Assembly: GCA_001829005.1 (NCBI GenBank)
Contig: MIAG01000002.1
Location: 237,210-301,209 of the forward strand
Reading direction: 5' to 3'
Source of the DNA: Sphingobacteriia bacterium RIFOXYC2_FULL_35_18
GTDB taxonomy: Bacteria; Bacteroidota; Bacteroidia; Chitinophagales; Chitinophagaceae
Length of the DNA: 64,000 nucleotides
The notes below the pieces were generated by a model. It was not told the origin of the DNA. It was given only the letters and a program-made list of their open reading frames with translations, and searched no databases. A program made the translations under genes and the position numbers. Numbering within the stretch: position 1 is the stretch's first letter; each line of letters begins with the position of its first letter. Below are positions 43,893 through 51,509 of the stretch, piece by piece.

Positions 43893-43918
43893 AACGCCAG
43901 CACTCGAGCACTGGCGTT
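43893..43918 (-). terminator. terminator after the 43973 gene
   Basis: AACGCCAG (43893-43900) pairs with CTGGCGTT (43911-43918); the loop includes CTCGAG. On the minus strand it is followed by TTTTGCATTATTTTTG. It ends the upstream minus-strand transcript before the infA promoter. Confidence 0.7.
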
Positions 43919-43972
43919 GAAATATTTGATTGAAAAAATATCCGTTTAGGGTTCTGAAAAAAATCCCAAGCC

Positions 43973-44377
43973 TTACATTGGGTCTCTGGTCAAATGAATT
44001 TTGACCATATCTGAATATTGATTTTGCAATTGGTGTACAAAGTGCACATTAGGATGATGCCTTCTGTCTTCTCTGTACCACATTTCAATAGACGAAAAAT
44101 CGCCGGCCTTAGGAGCGACTAACCTAAATGCACCCTTTGAATACTTTACAGAGCCATCATCTGCGGCCTGTTTAGTGAAATTCAAGTTTAAGAGTGCGTT
44201 TTCATCCAAAGGAATTGGATGAAGATGATCGGTTGAAAACCAAAACTCTTGAACGGATGTAAGTAAACACACTTGCTTCTCGTCCCCATTTAACCTAGTT
44301 ACTTCTCCTTCCCATAGCTTGCCTTCAAACTCACCCATCATGTAATCTCCAATTTTGATGTCGTTGAATTTAATCAT
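43973..44377 (-). CDS. conserved hypothetical protein
   Basis: The 134-residue protein starts MIKFNDIKIGDYMMGEFEGK and continues KLWEGEVTRLNGDEKQVCLL, a small beta-barrel reminiscent of KOW/Tudor-type folds, then a region rich in charged and aromatic residues (MWYREDRRHHPNVHFVHQL). No signal peptide or membrane helix is present. I do not recognise a named family. It is 40 bases downstream of hmgA in the same direction and may be co-transcribed. Function is unknown. Confidence 0.65.
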   Translation of the reverse strand: MIKFNDIKIGDYMMGEFEGKLWEGEVTRLNGDEKQVCLLTSVQEFWFSTDHLHPIPLDENALLNLNFTKQAADDGSVKYSKGAFRLVAPKAGDFSSIEMWYREDRRHHPNVHFVHQLQNQYSDMVKIHLTRDPM

Positions 44378-44416
44378 ATAGCAATCGTTTAAGCCATAAG
44401 TTAAGGAATATTTTGA

Positions 44417-45574
44417 TTATTCCGCCCAACTCATCGTATAACCTTGATTTTCTATCCGTAAAGCTTCCTCGGTTAATTGAAGTGGATGAAAAGTATCTAC
44501 CATCACCGCTAACTCTTGGGTTTCTTTCTTCCCAATACTTTTTTCAACAGCGCCAGGATGAGGCCCATGAGGAATTCCGGCAGGGTGTAAAGTAATCATC
44601 CCTCTGGTCACATGCTTTCTACTCATAAAGTCTCCTGCTACATAATACAATACTTCGTCACTATCAATATTACTATGATTATATGGAGCGGGAATTGCAT
44701 TTGGATGATAATCGTATAAACGAGGACAAAAGCTACAAACCACAAAATTATGTGCATCAAAAGTTTGGTGCACTGGCGGTGGTTGATGTACTCTTCCAGT
44801 GATGGGTTCAAAATCGTGGATACTGAATATATAAGGATAACAACAGCCATCCCAACCAATTACATCAAAAGGATGAGTTCCATAATGCAAACCATACAAC
44901 ACTCCTTTCTTCTTTGTTTTAATTAAGAAGTCTCCTTTCTCATCAATAGTTGTCAAATTTTCAGGACCTCTAATATCGCGTTCGCAATAAGGAGCGTGCT
45001 CTAATAATTGTCCATGTCTACTTAAATATCTTTTAGGATACCTAAATGGACTAAAACTTTCTACAATAAACAAACGGTTATCTGCTGTATCAAAATGAAT
45101 TTGATATATGGTTCCTCTAGGTATAACTATATAATCACCGTATGAAAAACTAAGTTGACCGTATTGGGTATGCAATTTTCCTGTTCCCTCATGAATAAAA
45201 ATTAGTTCGTCGGCATCGGCATTTTTATAGAAGTAATTGGTCATGCTTTGCTGAGGTGCAGCTAATACAATATGACAATCGTTGTTCACCAAAACAGCTT
45301 TTCTGCTATTTAAATAGTCTGCTTCTGGCTGTACGCTAAAGCCTTCAAAACTTCTATGCTTCAACATTTTTTCTTCCGCCACTTTAGGAGCAACAACTAT
45401 TGGTTCATCCGTATGAATTATTTGCGTAGGCGGATGTATATGATACAATAAAGAATAGTCGTCACTGAACCCTTCTGTAGAAAACAACTGTTCTGAATAC
45501 AAACCACCATCTGGTTTTCTAAACTGTGTATGACGTTTATGCGGGATTGAACCTAACTGAATATAATGAGGCAT
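44417..45574 (-). CDS. hmgA: homogentisate 1,2-dioxygenase
   Basis: The 385-residue protein cleaves homogentisate to maleylacetoacetate in tyrosine and phenylalanine breakdown, using Fe(II). The N-terminus reads MPHYIQLGSIPHKRHTQFRK with the typical KPDGGLYSEQLFSTEGFS. The iron site lies in the C-terminal domain (YHPNAIPAPYNHSNIDSDEV and LHPAGIPHGPHPG), supplying the His and Glu ligands. No other gene of the pathway (hpd, fahA) is in the window. The next gene upstream is a small membrane protein with a 60-base gap. Confidence 0.93.
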   Translation of the reverse strand: MPHYIQLGSIPHKRHTQFRKPDGGLYSEQLFSTEGFSDDYSLLYHIHPPTQIIHTDEPIVVAPKVAEEKMLKHRSFEGFSVQPEADYLNSRKAVLVNNDCHIVLAAPQQSMTNYFYKNADADELIFIHEGTGKLHTQYGQLSFSYGDYIVIPRGTIYQIHFDTADNRLFIVESFSPFRYPKRYLSRHGQLLEHAPYCERDIRGPENLTTIDEKGDFLIKTKKKGVLYGLHYGTHPFDVIGWDGCCYPYIFSIHDFEPITGRVHQPPPVHQTFDAHNFVVCSFCPRLYDYHPNAIPAPYNHSNIDSDEVLYYVAGDFMSRKHVTRGMITLHPAGIPHGPHPGAVEKSIGKKETQELAVMVDTFHPLQLTEEALRIENQGYTMSWAE

Positions 45575-45634
45575 ACAATCGATTTTAAAGCAAATAACTT
45601 CTAAAATAAAAGTTATGGATGATTATTGAAATTT

Positions 45635-46108
45635 TTATGCTCCTGGAAACAGCGGTCTTCCAATAATTTCACCTCTGAATGGCCAAGGAACACCCGCAAG
45701 TAAAAGAATTGCAGCAATTAAAAAGAAATAAAAAGCTTTTTTATATTTCACTTCATCAGCTACCGATTTTTTAGCCATACCATGTGCCAGGGTAATAAAT
45801 ACAATCGCTCCAATCATCGTAATTGGATGCTCCATCCAAAAGAAACGATAAAACTTATCTTTCATGAAAGAAGTACCCTCTGGTAATTGTGTGGTAAAAA
45901 TCCCATAACGCCCCATTGCAACTTGATACAAACCAAGCAACAAAGTGATATGAGAAGCAATCATAGTAAATAACCATACTTTTTTATCACTAGCTGCAAA
46001 TATTTTTTTTGAAGTCCAGCCCGTGTAAGCTTTTACTAAAGAAACCAATAACAAAATCACAATAATCCAACGTAACAAATTGTGTAAGTGTACAAATCCT
46101 GTTTGCAT
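45635..46108 (-). CDS. small four-helix membrane protein (cytochrome b-like)
   Basis: The 157-residue protein has about four transmembrane segments (LRWIIVILLLVSLVKAY, ITLLLGLYQVAMGRY, HPITMIGAIVFITLAHG and AFYFFLIAAILLLAGV). His in VHLHNLLRW, ASHITLLL, EHPITMIG and LAHGMAKK could bind heme, as in diheme b-type proteins, but this is unproven. A Bacteroidota-conserved family of unknown function is most likely. The motif TATCTTGC lies 35 bases upstream. Confidence 0.7.
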   Translation of the reverse strand: MQTGFVHLHNLLRWIIVILLLVSLVKAYTGWTSKKIFAASDKKVWLFTMIASHITLLLGLYQVAMGRYGIFTTQLPEGTSFMKDKFYRFFWMEHPITMIGAIVFITLAHGMAKKSVADEVKYKKAFYFFLIAAILLLAGVPWPFRGEIIGRPLFPGA

Positions 46109-46142
46109 AAAATAAGTTTAAAGGCAACAAATAGTTTAAGGG

Positions 46143-46185
46143 GCAAGATACAACAGAAATGGTTTACGCTTGTGCGTAAACCATT
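46143..46185 (-). promoter_or_regulatory. TATCTTGC box and 12-bp hairpin before the membrane protein
   Basis: On the minus strand the box TATCTTGC (46150-46143) lies 34 bases before the ATG at 46108. Immediately upstream is a perfect 12-bp inverted repeat, AATGGTTTACGC (46158-46169) with GCGTAAACCATT (46174-46185), loop TTGT. The hairpin follows the TolB-like gene and may terminate it, though its T-tract (TTTCTGTTGT) is weak. Confidence 0.5.
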
Positions 46186-46233
46186 CTAACCAAACAAACA
46201 AATAAACAAACCTATTGAACAAACTATATTCAA

Positions 46234-47334
46234 CTATTGCTGAACCCAATCTGCAACAAACAAATTGGTGTCTCGGGTACCACCATTATTTCTGTTTGAA
46301 CCAAATACAATTCGCTTTCCGTTAGGACTAACCATAGGAAAGGCATCAAACCCTTTATCTCTACTAATTTTCTGCTTATTATTTCCCTCAAGATCTACTA
46401 AATACATGTTGAATGGAAACCCTCTTGGATATTCATGATTACTTGAAATAATGATTCCCTTGCTATCTGGGGTAAAGTTGGGTGCCCAATTGGCTTGCCC
46501 CCAACTAGTAATTTGTTTTGGGTTTGATCCATCTGCATCTGCCACCCAAACTTCCATATTGGTTGGCGCCACTAACCCTTCTTTTAATAACTCTTTATAT
46601 TCTTTTACTTCGGTATCCGATTTTGGCCTACTTGCACGCCAAACAATTTTCTTTCCATCAGGACTAAACCATGCTCCTCCATCATACCCTAATGCAGTTG
46701 TGATTTGCTTTTCTTTCCCAGTTGCCAAATCCATAATATATAATTCTAAATCACCACTTTTATCACTGCAATAAATCATTTTCTTGCCGTCATAAGACAA
46801 AGTTGCTTCCGCATCATATCCTTTTGCGTTGGTCAACTTCTTTACAATCTTTCCATTTAAGTCGGCCATATAAATATCATAACTGCTGTATAAAGGCCAT
46901 ATGTACTTATTGCCATATTTAGTTCTATCTGGCACCGGAGGACAATCTGCTCCCCCTTCGTGCGTGGAAGCATAAATTATATGTTTACCATCAGGCATGA
47001 AATAGGCGCAGGTTGATCTGCCCTTGCCAGTTCCTACTAACTTATATTCGAATTTTTCTCCAGCTTTTGTAGGCACTTTACCCACAAAAATTTGATCGCA
47101 ATTGATTCCTTCCTTCGGATTGGTTCTTTGAAAAACAATATGCTTGCTATCAAAACTCCAATAAGCTTCTGCATTGTCGCCTCCAAATGTTAGCTGAATA
47201 ACGTTTTTAAAGTAGTTTTCACCAACAAATCTTAAAGTATCCCCTACTACTGAAGGTGTACTTAACATGGGTGGTTGAGCAGAAAGTGTAAAAACGAAAG
47301 AACAATTGATTAGTGCAAGTAAGATTTTTTTCAT
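46234..47334 (-). CDS. secreted TolB-like beta-propeller protein
   Basis: From ATG 47334 the protein is 366 residues, with a signal peptide (MKKILLALINCSFVFTLSAQ). It has WD40-like PD40 blades: AYWSFDSKHIVFQRTNP, AYFMPDGKHIIYASTHEGG, ATLSYDGKKMIYCSDKSGD, AWFSPDGKKIVWRASRPK and NFTPDSKGIIISSNHEYP. These blades are seen in TolB and in peptidase propellers; no peptidase domain follows. The longer start at 47370 adds hydrophobic residues but the signal fits 47334. Substrate or partner is unknown. Confidence 0.8.
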   Translation of the reverse strand: MKKILLALINCSFVFTLSAQPPMLSTPSVVGDTLRFVGENYFKNVIQLTFGGDNAEAYWSFDSKHIVFQRTNPKEGINCDQIFVGKVPTKAGEKFEYKLVGTGKGRSTCAYFMPDGKHIIYASTHEGGADCPPVPDRTKYGNKYIWPLYSSYDIYMADLNGKIVKKLTNAKGYDAEATLSYDGKKMIYCSDKSGDLELYIMDLATGKEKQITTALGYDGGAWFSPDGKKIVWRASRPKSDTEVKEYKELLKEGLVAPTNMEVWVADADGSNPKQITSWGQANWAPNFTPDSKGIIISSNHEYPRGFPFNMYLVDLEGNNKQKISRDKGFDAFPMVSPNGKRIVFGSNRNNGGTRDTNLFVADWVQQ

Positions 47335-47417
47335 GTGCAGATAAATGAATTGCAAAATTAGTTTTATCAAAGCTTACTATTGTCAGGAAATTGTCACAGA
47401 ATTAGTTAAAGAATAGC

Positions 47418-47448
47418 TTTCAAATACCTGCTAAACAATTTACTTTTG
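47418..47448 (+). promoter_or_regulatory. promoter for rpe
   Basis: TTTC (47418-47421) as a weak -33 element is followed after 19 bases by TACTTTTG (47441-47448), an exact TAnnTTTG. The rpe ATG is 23 bases later. Confidence 0.45.
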
Positions 47449-47471
47449 CATACAATTTAAAAAAACGCCTA

Positions 47472-48119
47472 ATGCCAATAATTGCTCCTTCCCTATTAAG
47501 TGCTAATTTTTTGAATCTTGAACAAGATTGTAATATGCTCAATAATAGCCAAGCAGATTGGTTTCATTTAGATGTAATGGATGGGCAATTTGTTCCAAAT
47601 ATTAGTTTTGGATTGCCTGTGATCAGTCATATCAGAAAAGCAACCCAAAAAGTTTGTGACGTTCATTTAATGATTGAAAAGCCAGAAAATTATACTGCTG
47701 CATTTAAAGAAGCAGGTGCAGATATTTTAACCGTACATATTGAAGCTTGTATTCATTTACACAGAAATATTCAAGAAATTAAATCGATGGGGATGAAAGC
47801 GGGCGTAGCGGTAAATCCGCATACTTCTGTTCAATTATTAAGTGACTTGATACAAGATATAGATGTAGTATGTTTAATGAGTGTGAATCCTGGTTTTGGC
47901 GGGCAGCATTTTATTCCACATACTTTAGAAAAAATAAAAGCTTTAAAGCAACTGATTCTCCAAAAAAATAGTACCTGCTTAATAGAAATTGACGGTGGAG
48001 TAACACTTGAAAATGCGCCCTCCATATTAGCTGCTGGTGCTGATGTGTTGGTTGCGGGAAATACTGTTTTCAAATCTGCCAACCCAACAGCCACCATTGC
48101 AGCATTAAAAGCCTTATAA
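47472..48119 (+). CDS. rpe: ribulose-phosphate 3-epimerase
   Basis: The 215-residue TIM-barrel enzyme interconverts ribulose 5-phosphate and xylulose 5-phosphate. Seen: IAPSLLSANFLNLEQD, WFHLDVMDGQFVPNISFG with the first metal-binding His/Asp, VHLMIEKPENY, VNPGFGGQHFIPHTLEKI and IEIDGGVTLENAP. All conserved His/Asp ligands are present. The next gene is phoH with 148 bases between, without a strong terminator. Confidence 0.95.
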   Translation: MPIIAPSLLSANFLNLEQDCNMLNNSQADWFHLDVMDGQFVPNISFGLPVISHIRKATQKVCDVHLMIEKPENYTAAFKEAGADILTVHIEACIHLHRNIQEIKSMGMKAGVAVNPHTSVQLLSDLIQDIDVVCLMSVNPGFGGQHFIPHTLEKIKALKQLILQKNSTCLIEIDGGVTLENAPSILAAGADVLVAGNTVFKSANPTATIAALKAL

Positions 48120-48203
48120 ACGGCTATTTTAAGGAATGGTTAAATTATGATTCTTTCCACAACTGTGAATAAGAATCATTAGGATATATGTATTCCTATT
48201 AAT

Positions 48204-48211
48204 TAAATTTG
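48204..48211 (+). promoter_or_regulatory. -7 promoter box for phoH
   Basis: TAAATTTG, an exact TAnnTTTG match, lies 56 bases before the TTG start of the PhoH gene in the 148-base gap after rpe. No -33 TTTG is seen. Confidence 0.35.
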
Positions 48212-48267
48212 AGATGAGAGGTTTTAATAGCCTCCATTAATTGATTCGTTAACTAAAACCCTATAGA

Positions 48268-49257
48268 TTGACAGAGACAATCATTAGCCTAGAGTCGGTA
48301 AATCCTATTGAATTTTTTGGTGTAAACAACGGCAAATTAGATTTACTAAAGAAAAAATTTCCTTTACTAAAAATCCTATCAAGAGGCACTCAATTAAAAC
48401 TGAGCGGTGCACCCGAACAGATTGATACTGCCCGTGAAAAAATTGATTTAATTGTTCAGTATTTGCAGAGAAATGGTCATTTAAGCGAAGGCTATTTTGA
48501 ACAAATTTTAGGCGGAGACGATGCAGAAGTAGTAGATAATTTTGTAGACAGAAACCCCAATGATATTTTGGTGTTTGGCCCCAATGGAAAAACGGTTCGT
48601 GCAAGAACACAGAACCAAAAAAAGATGGTACATGCGGCTGATAGAAATGATATTGTTTTTGCTATAGGGCCAGCAGGTACGGGTAAAACATATACAGCAG
48701 TAGCATTAGCGGTAAGAGCATTAAAAAATAAAGTGGTAAAAAAAATCATTTTGACAAGACCTGCTGTAGAAGCAGGGGAAAGTTTGGGTTTCTTGCCAGG
48801 TGATTTAAAAGAAAAAATTGACCCCTACTTAAGACCATTATATGATGCGTTGGACGATATGATTCCTGCAGATAAATTGGGCTATTATATGAGCACCAGA
48901 ACAATTGAAATTGCTCCTTTGGCCTATATGAGAGGTAGAACATTAGACAATGCTTTCATTATTTTAGATGAGGCGCAAAACACCAACGACCTTCAATTAA
49001 AAATGTTTCTTACCAGAATTGGAGCCAATGCAAAAGCCATTATTACAGGCGATCCAACCCAAGTTGATTTGCCAAGAAATATGCGAAGTGGATTAGATAA
49101 ATCAACTCGTATCCTTAAAAATATTGACGGGATTGCACATATTGAATTAACAGAAGAAGATGTTGTAAGACATAGATTGGTTAAAGCAATCATTAAAGCT
49201 TACGATAAAGAGAAAGAAAAAGAAGACGCAGAACATCCCCCCCACCATCATAGATAA
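48268..49257 (+). CDS. PhoH-family ATPase
   Basis: The 329-residue protein has the PhoH/YbeZ ATPase domain: Walker A GPAGTGKT at 134-141, KKIILTRPAVEAGESLGFLP, DPYLRPLYDALDDM and Walker B in FIILDEAQN. An N-terminal KH-like RNA-binding segment (about 20-70) precedes it. The family is linked to RNA metabolism, often beside ybeY, which is not here. It starts with TTG at 48268, the only start codon upstream of the conserved N-terminus. A strong terminator follows. Confidence 0.9.
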   Translation: MTETIISLESVNPIEFFGVNNGKLDLLKKKFPLLKILSRGTQLKLSGAPEQIDTAREKIDLIVQYLQRNGHLSEGYFEQILGGDDAEVVDNFVDRNPNDILVFGPNGKTVRARTQNQKKMVHAADRNDIVFAIGPAGTGKTYTAVALAVRALKNKVVKKIILTRPAVEAGESLGFLPGDLKEKIDPYLRPLYDALDDMIPADKLGYYMSTRTIEIAPLAYMRGRTLDNAFIILDEAQNTNDLQLKMFLTRIGANAKAIITGDPTQVDLPRNMRSGLDKSTRILKNIDGIAHIELTEEDVVRHRLVKAIIKAYDKEKEKEDAEHPPHHHR

Positions 49258-49263
49258 TAAAGG

Positions 49264-49287
49264 AAGGCGCCCATGAGGCGCCTTTTT
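49264..49287 (+). terminator. terminator after phoH
   Basis: AAGGCGCC (49264-49271) pairs with GGCGCCTT (49277-49284) across CATGA, followed by T's to 49287: a typical Rho-independent terminator ending seven bases after the stop. Confidence 0.88.
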
Positions 49288-49311
49288 ACTATTCGTAAGG
49301 GGCATAAACAC

Positions 49312-49319
49312 TAAATTTG
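49312..49319 (+). promoter_or_regulatory. -7 promoter box for the S74-like protein
   Basis: TAAATTTG matches TAnnTTTG exactly, 35 bases before the ATG at 49355 and just after the phoH terminator. Confidence 0.4.
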
Positions 49320-49354
49320 ATTTAACTTCGTTTAAACCGAATAAGCAGTTATAT

Positions 49355-50176
49355 ATGAAAAAAGTTTTGCTATTATCAATCGCAACTGTATTGTTTCAAA
49401 TAGCCATTCAGGCACAAAGGCCCACTACAAGCGGTAAGCCCAAAACGGTTGCAGCGCCTGTTGATGCCAATGCCGCTGCAACTGGCGACAAGCAAAATAT
49501 ATTTCCAGAAGCTGGTTTTGTAGGTATTGGTATATTAACTCCTGGTGCACCTATTGAAATTAAAAAAGCAGCTGGCAATACAAGGAATAAAAATATCTTA
49601 TTAAAACTAAGCAACGAATGGGCTTCTGGTGGTCAAAATGAGCCATCCATTATGTTCTCTAATGGAGACGTTTCAAATCCTAAAAATCTAAGCTATTGGA
49701 CAATTGGCGCAAGAGTTTCAGGTGATGAAGTATTGAAAACCCCACAAACATTTAAAATCAGTCATAAAGCGGGTTCCGATGCTATTGAGAAAGAATTTTT
49801 TTCTATCGACTCTTACGAAGGGAGAGTAAAAATTGGAGACGTTAATACACAAGTGGATGGATATAAATTATATGTAGAGCAAGGTATATTAACTGAGAAA
49901 GTAAAAGTTGCTGTTAAAAACTCTAAGGATTGGTATGATCATGTATTTAACAAAGATTATCAGTTAATGCCTTTAAATGTATTAGATCAATATATCAAAA
50001 CCCATAAGCATCTACCTGGCATTCAAACTACAGAAGAAGTAATGAAAGATGGATTAGATCTTGGTCAAATGAATGCCCTCTTGCTAAAGAAAGTAGAAGA
50101 GCTAACGCTCTATACCATTCAACTAAAGAAAGAATTAGATGAAACCAAGGAACTCATTAAAAAGAAGAAAAAATAA
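49355..50176 (+). CDS. secreted protein with S74/tail-fibre-like C-terminus
   Basis: The 273-residue protein has a signal peptide (MKKVLLLSIATVLFQIAIQA). The middle region GFVGIGILTPGAPIEIKKAA resembles the head of Bacteroidota cell-surface tail-fibre-like proteins. The C-terminus (LYVEQGILTEKVKVAVK, HKHLPGIQTTEEVMKDG and LGQMNALLLKKVEELTLYT) ends in a coiled coil and matches a widespread S74-like trimerisation/chaperone module. No peptidase residue is confirmed. It may be an adhesin or surface fibre. It ends three bases before the ribBA stop (convergent). Confidence 0.7.
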   Translation: MKKVLLLSIATVLFQIAIQAQRPTTSGKPKTVAAPVDANAAATGDKQNIFPEAGFVGIGILTPGAPIEIKKAAGNTRNKNILLKLSNEWASGGQNEPSIMFSNGDVSNPKNLSYWTIGARVSGDEVLKTPQTFKISHKAGSDAIEKEFFSIDSYEGRVKIGDVNTQVDGYKLYVEQGILTEKVKVAVKNSKDWYDHVFNKDYQLMPLNVLDQYIKTHKHLPGIQTTEEVMKDGLDLGQMNALLLKKVEELTLYTIQLKKELDETKELIKKKKK

Positions 50177-50178
50177 AA

Positions 50179-51384
50179 TTATTGATCTCCTAAAATAGAA
50201 TGGCCCAGTTTATCCCTTTTTGTAGTTAAGTATTTTTCGTTGTGTGGATTGGGAACTACTTCAATTGGCACAGTCTCCACTATTTCTAGACCGTATCCTT
50301 TTAGTCCAGCCCTTTTTCTTGGATTATTACTCATTAATTTGAGCTTGGTTATTCCTAAAGAACGAAGAATTTGCGCACCCACACCATAATCCCTTTCATC
50401 CATGCCAAAACCTAAATGAATATTGGCTTCAACCGTATCCATCCCTTCTTCTTGAAGTTGATAAGCTTTTAATTTATTAATTAAACCTATGCCTCTGCCC
50501 TCTTGATTCATGTAAAGTATTACCCCAGTTCCTGCGGATTCTACCATTCTCATGGCTTTATGCAGCTGCTCTCCACAGTCGCATCTTAAACTACCCAATA
50601 TATCTCCTGTAAAACAACTACTGTGAACCCTTGTAAGAACAGGCTCATCTTTTTCCCATTTGCCTTTTACTAATGCCAAATGTTCTGCACCAGATAAATT
50701 TTCTTTAAAAGCCACTAATTGAAACTGACCATATTTAGTAGGCATATTCACGCGAACCAATTCTTGAATTAATGAATCTTCTTTTAATCGATAGTCAATC
50801 AAATCTTTAATGGAAATAATTTTCAACCCAAACTTCTGTGCAATCTCAAGAAGTTGGGGCAATCTCGCCATCGTTCCATCTTCATTCATCACTTCTACCA
50901 ATACGCCTGCAGGCTCTAATCCAGCCAATCTGGCTAAATCAACTGTTGCTTCTGTATGACCACTTCTTCTTAATACACCACCGTTTTTAGCTTTAAGTGG
51001 GAAAATATGTCCAGGTCTTCCTAAATCACTTGCCTTGGTATTGGGATTTACTAAGGCAAGTATTGTTTTTGAACGATCCTGAGCCGAAATACCAGTTGTT
51101 GTTCCCTGACCAATTAAATCAATAGAAACAGTAAAAGCAGTTTCATGCAAGGAAGTATTGGAACTCACCATTGGAGTTAAATCTAGTTCTGCACAACGCT
51201 CTTCAGTTAACGCAGCACAAATTAACCCCCTCCCTTCCTTACTCATAAAATTGATTGCTTCAGGAGTGGCAAACCTCGCAGCCATGATGAAATCTCCTTC
51301 ATTCTCGCGGTCTTCATCATCTACCACAATAACCATTTTTCCTATCCGAATATCATCAATCGCAGCTGCTATACTATCTAACAT
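50179..51384 (-). CDS. ribBA: bifunctional riboflavin enzyme RibBA
   Basis: From Met 51384 the protein is 401 residues, the normal length of RibBA. The N-terminal DHBP synthase has [20 protein letters not shown] and the C-terminal GTP cyclohydrolase II has zinc ligands in [20 protein letters not shown] and [17 protein letters not shown]. Both catalyse entry steps of riboflavin synthesis. The frame extends to 51468, but residues before Met 51384 are not part of the family. There is no FMN riboswitch signature that I can recognise upstream. Confidence 0.93.
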   Translation of the reverse strand: MLDSIAAAIDDIRIGKMVIVVDDEDRENEGDFIMAARFATPEAINFMSKEGRGLICAALTEERCAELDLTPMVSSNTSLHETAFTVSIDLIGQGTTTGISAQDRSKTILALVNPNTKASDLGRPGHIFPLKAKNGGVLRRSGHTEATVDLARLAGLEPAGVLVEVMNEDGTMARLPQLLEIAQKFGLKIISIKDLIDYRLKEDSLIQELVRVNMPTKYGQFQLVAFKENLSGAEHLALVKGKWEKDEPVLTRVHSSCFTGDILGSLRCDCGEQLHKAMRMVESAGTGVILYMNQEGRGIGLINKLKAYQLQEEGMDTVEANIHLGFGMDERDYGVGAQILRSLGITKLKLMSNNPRKRAGLKGYGLEIVETVPIEVVPNPHNEKYLTTKRDKLGHSILGDQ

Positions 51385-51509
51385 AATTGGTAATTGAGCG
51401 GCAAAATTACATAAACCTACCGAGGGAACCGCTTTAAAACAATTTTGTTGAGTATAAATACGAATCATTTTAACAATTCATCGCAGTAGCATTGGATTAA
51501 AATGAATGA

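Noticed and set aside
51385-51468. 28-residue N-terminal extension of RibBA
   Set aside because: Not conserved in the family, and the protein from 51384 already has normal length.
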